Of a stretch of 5,849 nucleotides of DNA, positions 1-3,143 are shown in pieces (the stretch's first letter is position 1; each line of letters opens with the position of its first letter). The stretch lies in NCBI GenBank assembly GCA_020851855.1, contig JADZBY010000749.1:1-5849 (forward strand). The letters are read 5' to 3'. The notes beneath the pieces are model-generated. The model had not been told where the DNA came from. It saw only the letters and a program-made list of their open reading frames with translations, and did not search any database. This stretch comes from Anaerolineae bacterium (GTDB taxonomy: Bacteria; Chloroflexota; Anaerolineae; Aggregatilineales; UBA2796). A program made the position numbers and the translations under genes.

Positions 1-54
1 ATAGGCGATGCGTTCATGCAGGTCTTCAAACGCACGCTTGAGGAGTGGGTGTAG
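1..54 (+). CDS. C-terminal end of an unidentified protein (partial)
   Basis: Frame 1 is open from the left edge and ends at a TAG stop at 52-54, giving the tail IGDAFMQVFKRTLEEWV. The mix of acidic, basic and hydrophobic residues looks like a real amphipathic C-terminal helix, and the stop is followed by palindromic sequence of the kind seen after genes. The gene converges on the minus-strand gene that ends at 221. Seventeen residues are too few to name a family. It could also be a chance open frame. Confidence 0.45.
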   Translation: MGDAFMQVFKRTLEEWV

Positions 55-63
55 GGAGCAGAA

Positions 64-114
64 GGCGCTGTGCACAAAGGCGGCGGGCGGCTCGCGAGCC
101 GCCCCAACAGCGCC
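64..114. repeat. Nested inverted repeat with a 20-bp perfect palindrome at its core
   Basis: Positions 85-104 form a perfect 20-bp palindrome (arms GGGCGGC and GCCGCCC around the core TCGCGA). It is enclosed by a second inverted repeat, GGCGCTG at 64-70 and CAGCGCC at 108-114. As RNA this would give a strong GC-rich hairpin inside an outer stem. It starts ten bases after the stop of the left-edge gene and may protect or end its transcript, but there is no T-run, so it is not a canonical intrinsic terminator. It may equally be an interspersed repeat. Confidence 0.7.
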
Positions 115-125
115 GCAACGTGTAG

Positions 126-145
126 GGGCGCGTCGCGATGCGCCC
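126..145. repeat. Second 20-bp palindrome with the same TCGCGA core
   Basis: Arms GGGCGCG and TGCGCCC surround the core TCGCGA. The palindrome is perfect except for the pair 132/139, which is G/T and would be a G-U wobble in RNA. Length, core and GGGC...GCCC ends match the palindrome at 85-104, while the middle of each arm differs in a way that mostly keeps pairing. The flank GTAGGGGCGC resembles palindromic repeats I recall as common between genes in Chloroflexota, which I have not verified here. No T-run follows on either strand. Confidence 0.65.
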
Positions 146-152
146 GAAATCC

Positions 153-181
153 TGATCCGTGGACAACGTGATCCGTGGACA
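153..181. repeat. Two tandem copies of a 13-bp sequence, 16-bp period
   Basis: TGATCCGTGGACA occurs at 153-165 and again, identical, at 169-181, separated by ACG. It lies between the convergent gene ends, 40 to 68 bases beyond the stop of the minus-strand gene. A 16-bp period does not put both copies on the same face of the helix, so an operator is not obvious. A small replication-slippage duplication is the simplest reading. Confidence 0.75.
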
Positions 182-220
182 GTTCCCAGAACCTATCAGC
201 ATCGGGAATCCCAGGCCGGT

Positions 221-1039
221 TCACAGTCCTTTGGCGCGCAAGGTCGTGCTCAGATCGACGTTGTAGGCGATCTCGTCCACGGTGAAGATGGCCCACGGCA
301 ATTTCTGGTCCATCCAGTGCACGATGCCCGTCTTTGGCGTGCGGACGCCGTGCGCGTCGATCCAGCCCTCGATGTCGTTGCGCCACAGGATTTTCTCCGC
401 CTGCTCGGTCGCGTCGCGGTAACGCAGCGACTCCAGGCGGGTGAGCAGGCCGCTGTCCGCATCGAAGGTCACGGTGAACGAGTCGTCGCCGCCTTCGAAG
501 GGCACGATCAGGCGGGCGTGCGTCGCGTCGATGCCTTCCCAACGCACGCGCGGATCGGTGAAGAAGATGGACGGCAGCCAGATCGACTCCGACCACAGGC
601 CCAGGTTTGCCGCCTGGGCCGCTTTGGCGCTGTGCTCTTCGACGCCCCAGGGCAGCTCAAAGCGCGTCTGGCCGTCGATGTAGCGCTCGTTGACCTGCAT
701 GATCGGGCGGCCAAAGAGCGTGGCCTCGAGGTAGTGGCGGTAATGTTGGCCCGCCTCGTGGATGAAGCGGAAGCGCCCTTCGAGCGGCACGCCCTTGATG
801 CGCAGTTTGGCGCGGCCCGTCACCACGGCGGTGCGGATCACCGGCGCGCGCTCGCCCCGGAACACGGCGCGGAAATAGCGCTCGACCGGCGCGGGCAGTC
901 CGGCGGGCAGCGTCGTCCACTCGTCCAGGAGCGTTTCCTGGACGAAGGGTGGAAACGGCCTCGGCTTCGTCTTGCCGCCAAACCATATCAAAGCCGCCCC
1001 GCCGGCCACAGCGGCGAGCAGCACGCCAATCCAGAACAT
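221..1039 (-). CDS. Membrane-anchored DUF6544-like protein, function unknown
   Basis: Encodes 272 residues. Residues 2-20 are a hydrophobic stretch (FWIGVLLAAVAGGAALIWF) followed by a basic, proline-rich segment, so the protein is probably held by one N-terminal membrane helix or an uncleaved signal. The rest looks like a soluble beta-rich domain. Recognisable blocks are LPAPVERYFR (48-57), FGRP (109-112), NLGLWSESIWLPS (145-157) and DPRVRWEGID (162-171), which I associate from memory with the DUF6544 family (the similar DUF6920 is an alternative). No catalytic motif is evident and the family has no established reaction. The ATG at 1039 is well supported: AAGGGAG (1045-1051) sits five bases upstream. 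The start is 26 bases after the stop of the response regulator, on the same strand and with no obvious promoter between, so the two are probably one transcript. It ends in TGA at 221-223. Confidence 0.85.
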   Translation of the reverse strand: MFWIGVLLAAVAGGAALIWFGGKTKPRPFPPFVQETLLDEWTTLPAGLPAPVERYFRAVFRGERAPVIRTAVVTGRAKLRIKGVPLEGRFRFIHEAGQHYRHYLEATLFGRPIMQVNERYIDGQTRFELPWGVEEHSAKAAQAANLGLWSESIWLPSIFFTDPRVRWEGIDATHARLIVPFEGGDDSFTVTFDADSGLLTRLESLRYRDATEQAEKILWRNDIEGWIDAHGVRTPKTGIVHWMDQKLPWAIFTVDEIAYNVDLSTTLRAKGL

Positions 1040-1065
1040 GATGGCTCCCTTCGGCCCGGCTGGCT

Positions 1066-1824
1066 TCAGATCGTCGTTTCTTCGACCTCGTCCGGGTTGT
1101 TATCGCTAGTGGATGTGGGCGGCGTTTCGCGGCGCACCATGCGGTAACCGATGCCCGGCTCGTTGAGGATGTAGTGCGGGTTGGTCGGGTCCTTCTCGAC
1201 CTTCTGGCGCAGCCGCCAGATCGTCGCCCGCAGGATGTGCACGTCGTCGGTGTATTCCGCGCCCCACACGTGCGCCAGAAGGTAATCGTGGGTCAGCACG
1301 CGGTTCGTATTTTCCGCCATAGTGACCAGCAGGCGGTATTCGGTGGGCGTCAGGTGGACCGAGTCGTTATCCACGAAGACCTGCCGCGCCACGTAATCGA
1401 TGCGCAACGACTGGTTTTCATAGGTCGTGGCCCGCTCGGACGGCGCTTCTGCGGCGCGGTAACGGCGCGTCACGGCCACGATGCGCGCCTGAAGCTCGCG
1501 CGTGCCAAACGGCTTGGTCAGGTAATCGTCCGCGCCGAGCATGAGCGCCTTCACCTTGTCGTCTTCGGCGTCGTTGGCCGTCAGCACGATGATGGGCATA
1601 TCGTGCTGCTTGCGCACGTTTTCGAGCACTTCCAGGCCGCTCATCCGTGGCAGGCGCAAGTCGAGCAGGATCAGGTCGGGGCGGTTTTCCTGCACCAATT
1701 CCAGCGCTTTCACGCCATCGGGCGCAACCAGCACGTCGTACCCGGCCATCTGCAAGCTGCTGCGCAGATAACGAGAAACACGCGGCTCGTCTTCGACCAC
1801 CAGAACTAACGATTTATCTGCCAT
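1066..1824 (-). CDS. OmpR/PhoB-family two-component response regulator
   Basis: Encodes 252 residues from the ATG at 1824. The receiver domain (about 5-120) has the acidic pair E11-D12, the phosphoacceptor D55 (LILLDLRLPRMSG), the switch threonine T82 (VLTAND) and the conserved lysine K104 (YLTKPFG), so it should be phosphorylated normally. A linker of about 15 residues leads to a winged-helix DNA-binding domain (about 138-232) with LTPTEYRLL, LLAHVWGAEYTDDVHILRAT and RLRQKVE, ending in GIGYRMVRR. It is a transcription factor acting on cytoplasmic DNA, similar in style to KdpE/PhoB/RegX3 regulators. A final acidic, Ser/Thr-rich tail of about 18 residues (PPTSTSDNNPDEVEE) lies beyond the usual fold. 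No histidine kinase is adjacent; the next gene is the DUF6544-like one. The divergent neighbour is an ABC transporter operon, a common target arrangement, but control of it is not shown. Confidence 0.96.
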   Translation of the reverse strand: MADKSLVLVVEDEPRVSRYLRSSLQMAGYDVLVAPDGVKALELVQENRPDLILLDLRLPRMSGLEVLENVRKQHDMPIIVLTANDAEDDKVKALMLGADDYLTKPFGTRELQARIVAVTRRYRAAEAPSERATTYENQSLRIDYVARQVFVDNDSVHLTPTEYRLLVTMAENTNRVLTHDYLLAHVWGAEYTDDVHILRATIWRLRQKVEKDPTNPHYILNEPGIGYRMVRRETPPTSTSDNNPDEVEETTI

Positions 1825-1830
1825 GAGCAA

Positions 1831-1836
1831 CCTTCC
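1831..1836 (-). promoter_or_regulatory. Ribosome binding site that fixes the regulator start
   Basis: Reading the minus strand, GGAAGG lies six bases before the ATG at 1824. A TTG at 1828-1830, in frame two codons upstream, would begin directly against the Shine-Dalgarno sequence with no spacing, so the ATG is preferred and the protein begins MADKS. Confidence 0.8.
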
Positions 1837-1887
1837 GACATGCCCTCGCCGGGATGCTGGGGCGGTGTGTTGCCGGTCATGGGGATA

Positions 1888-1914
1888 ATTATACGCTTAA
1901 CGCGCCGTTCGCAA
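1888..1914 (-). promoter_or_regulatory. Putative sigma-70-type promoter for the response regulator
   Basis: On the minus strand a perfect -10 hexamer TATAAT occupies 1893-1888. TTGCGA at 1914-1909 is a four-of-six match to the -35 consensus, but the spacer is a short 15 bp. Transcription would start near 1881, leaving a leader of nearly 60 bases. The AT-rich patch stands out in otherwise GC-rich sequence, which adds support. The same patch read on the plus strand contains GATAAT, but it is over 400 bases from the ATPase start. Confidence 0.5.
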
Positions 1915-1980
1915 TAGAGATACGGGCGACCCGGCAGGGCAAACGCATCAAACCGGATGGATCGGCGCCACGTCAGGTCT

Positions 1981-2088
1981 GCCCGGCGCTGAAGCGACCG
2001 GGCTGAATGTACACAGCCCTTTGGGCTGGAATGCCGCTCTCGGCCCGGTAGGGCTTGGTAGCTTCAGCCCCATGCTTCAGCGTGGGGC
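1981..2088. repeat. BIME/MITE-like cluster of hairpins with inverted terminal hairpins
   Basis: The left hairpin spans 1981-2003: GCCCGG pairs with CCGGGC, then CGC with GCG, leaving a TGAA loop and one bulged A. The right hairpin spans 2067-2088: GCCCCATGC pairs with GCGTGGGGC across a TTCA loop, with one G-U pair. CGCTGAAGC (1987-1995) and GCTTCAGCG (2074-2082) are exact reverse complements, so the two outer hairpins are related and point in opposite directions, like paired REP sequences. Between them lie CAGCCC-TTT-GGGCTG (2014-2028), GCCG-CTCT-CGGC (2033-2044) and the overlapping GCCC-GGTA-GGGC (2043-2054). The last and third hairpins cannot form together in full because they share two bases. 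It is probably an interspersed palindromic element, or possibly the end of a decayed IS200/IS605 element. No transposase is present. Confidence 0.65.
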
Positions 2089-2172
2089 GATCTCGGTCGA
2101 TTTTGATGCGATAACCCTGGGCGGCCCGGCGTGGGAATGTGCCGCTTGCCCATGCGCCAGCCGCGTGTTTTT

Positions 2173-2181
2173 TGCGATAAT
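2173..2181 (+). promoter_or_regulatory. Weak candidate extended -10 promoter for the ABC operon
   Basis: TGCGATAAT fits an extended -10 (TGN followed by a five-of-six match to TATAAT) just after a run of six T residues. There is no recognisable -35 at the usual distance. Transcription would start near 2188, giving a leader of about 130 bases. The related TGCGATAAC at 2107-2115 is a poorer alternative. Confidence 0.3.
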
Positions 2182-2303
2182 CCGGACACGTATCGGTGCG
2201 CGCGACGCCAGATCGGTACAACTCTTGGGCGGCTGGTGCGTACAGTATCCAGAATCAGGCGGCGCGCCACGGCTGCAACGACGAGGCCGCCAGACCAGAA
2301 AGC

Positions 2304-2308
2304 GGGAG
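2304..2308 (+). promoter_or_regulatory. Likely ribosome binding site of the ATPase gene
   Basis: GGGAG lies 11 bases before the ATG at 2320, slightly longer than ideal. A GTG at 2308-2310 is in frame but overlaps this motif and would add only MSEL. The ATG also agrees with where recognisable ABC ATPase sequence begins, about 15 residues in. Confidence 0.55.
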
Positions 2309-2319
2309 TGAGTGAACTA

Positions 2320-3129
2320 ATGGCGAACGCATACTCCAACACCAACGGCAACGGGCGCGGCTACGTCCTCGAAGCCCAGGAGCTGCGCAAGGACTTGCAG
2401 ATGGGCGAAGTGACGGTCCACGCGCTGCGCAACGTGTCGCTGCGCGTGACGCAGGGCGAATTTATGGCCATCATCGGCCCATCCGGCAGCGGTAAATCCA
2501 CCCTGCTGGGCCTGATCGGCGGCCTCGATACGCCTACCTCGGGCCGTATCTTCATCGACGGCCAGGACATCACCAACCTGAACGAGCGCGACCTGACCCG
2601 CGTGCGCAACGAGAAGATCGGCTTCGTGTTCCAGTTCTTCAACCTGATCCCGACGCTGACGGCGCTCGAAAACGTGGCGCTGCCCATCCAGTTTGCGGCG
2701 AAACGTAAGTACAGCCCGAACAAACGCGCCAAAGAGCTTTTGGAAATGCTCGGCGTGGGCGACCGGCTCCACCACCGGCCCTCGCAGCTTTCCGGCGGGC
2801 AGCAGCAGCGTGTGGCCATCGCCCGCGCCCTGGCCAACAACCCGCCCCTGCTGCTCGGCGACGAGCCGACCGGCAGCCTGGACTCCGGCTCCAGCGAGGT
2901 GGTCATGAAGGCGCTGCGCGACGTGCAGCGGCACATGAACACCACCGTGATCCTGGTCACGCACAACATGGAAGTCGCCTCGCAGGTGGACCGGCTGGTC
3001 ACGCTCGTGGATGGCCACCTTGCCGAAGACACCGACCCGCGCACCACGGCCCAGATCGCGGCGGCCCGGATGCTGCGTGAAAAGCGCGCGACGGGCGAGA
3101 TTCCCATGTTGCCGCTTGAAGGGCGCTAG
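2320..3129 (+). CDS. ABC transporter ATPase, MacB/LolD (type VII) family
   Basis: Encodes 269 residues with a complete nucleotide-binding domain: Walker A GPSGSGKST (53-61), Q-loop Q105 in VFQFFNLIPTLTALENV, signature LSGGQQQR (157-164), Walker B LLLGDEP with catalytic E182, D-loop SLD (186-188) and switch H215 (LVTHN). The FQ.FNL.P.LTA.ENV stretch and the LSGGQQQRVAIARAL block are typical of LolD/MacB/YbbA ATPases that drive FtsX-type permeases by hydrolysing ATP on the cytoplasmic face. The Walker B has Gly where Ala is common (LLGDEPTG), a mild variation. The N-terminus is a short Asn/Gly-rich leader, and about 30 residues follow the usual end of the fold (from DPRTTAQ onward), making it longer than typical LolD. 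The frame extends upstream to 2131, but that part is Arg/Cys-rich and lacks homologous character, so I start at 2320. The permease follows after 14 bases. Substrate is unknown. Confidence 0.95.
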   Translation: MANAYSNTNGNGRGYVLEAQELRKDLQMGEVTVHALRNVSLRVTQGEFMAIIGPSGSGKSTLLGLIGGLDTPTSGRIFIDGQDITNLNERDLTRVRNEKIGFVFQFFNLIPTLTALENVALPIQFAAKRKYSPNKRAKELLEMLGVGDRLHHRPSQLSGGQQQRVAIARALANNPPLLLGDEPTGSLDSGSSEVVMKALRDVQRHMNTTVILVTHNMEVASQVDRLVTLVDGHLAEDTDPRTTAQIAAARMLREKRATGEIPMLPLEGR

Positions 3130-3143
3130 AACGGACGCCGCCT

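Larger units (their letters stand above)
1825..2319. other. Divergent intergenic region between regulator and transporter
   Basis: About 495 bases separate the regulator start from the ATPase start. The left third carries the regulator promoter candidate and ribosome site. The middle (1981-2088) is a dense set of inverted repeats. The right part holds two TGCGATAA motifs (2107-2114 and 2173-2180), two ATCGGT repeats (2192-2197 and 2212-2217) and the ATPase ribosome site. Open frames crossing the region on both strands (for example 1973-2221 minus and 2021-2311 plus) translate to Arg/Pro/Cys-rich low-quality protein with no family resemblance and run through the hairpins, so I do not call a gene here. 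No tRNA or other known RNA is recognisable. Confidence 0.75.

Noticed and set aside
85..145. Canonical intrinsic terminators
   Set aside because: The palindromes would fold strongly, but no T-run follows on either strand.
153..181. Start of a CRISPR array
   Set aside because: There are only two 13-bp copies with a 3-bp gap, with none of the repeat or spacer lengths of CRISPR and no cas genes.
8..1147. Long plus-strand open frame covering the DUF6544-like gene
   Set aside because: It is antisense to two well-supported minus-strand genes, is rich in Arg/Ala/His/Gln as expected from GC-rich antisense frames, and has no family resemblance.
1828..1830. TTG start for the response regulator
   Set aside because: It abuts the GGAAGG ribosome site with no spacing, while the ATG at 1824 is six bases away and gives a standard start.
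2000..2100. Omega RNA and right end of an IS200/IS605 TnpB element
   Set aside because: The 2067-2088 hairpin resembles such ends, but no tnpA or tnpB remnant is readable nearby and the inverted pair of outer hairpins fits a REP/BIME-like element better. Kept only as an alternative.
1973..2311. Small genes in the divergent intergenic region
   Set aside because: Both strands are open mainly because of base composition; the frames pass through the hairpin array and yield no recognisable protein.
2131..2319. N-terminal extension of the ATPase to an ATG at 2131
   Set aside because: The added 63 residues are Arg/Cys-rich and unlike any ABC N-terminus, and the ATG at 2320 has a plausible ribosome site and a normal family start.
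2317..3107. Two minus-strand open frames opposite the ATPase
   Set aside because: The plus-strand frame has every ABC ATPase motif; the antisense frames are compositional shadows in GC-rich DNA.
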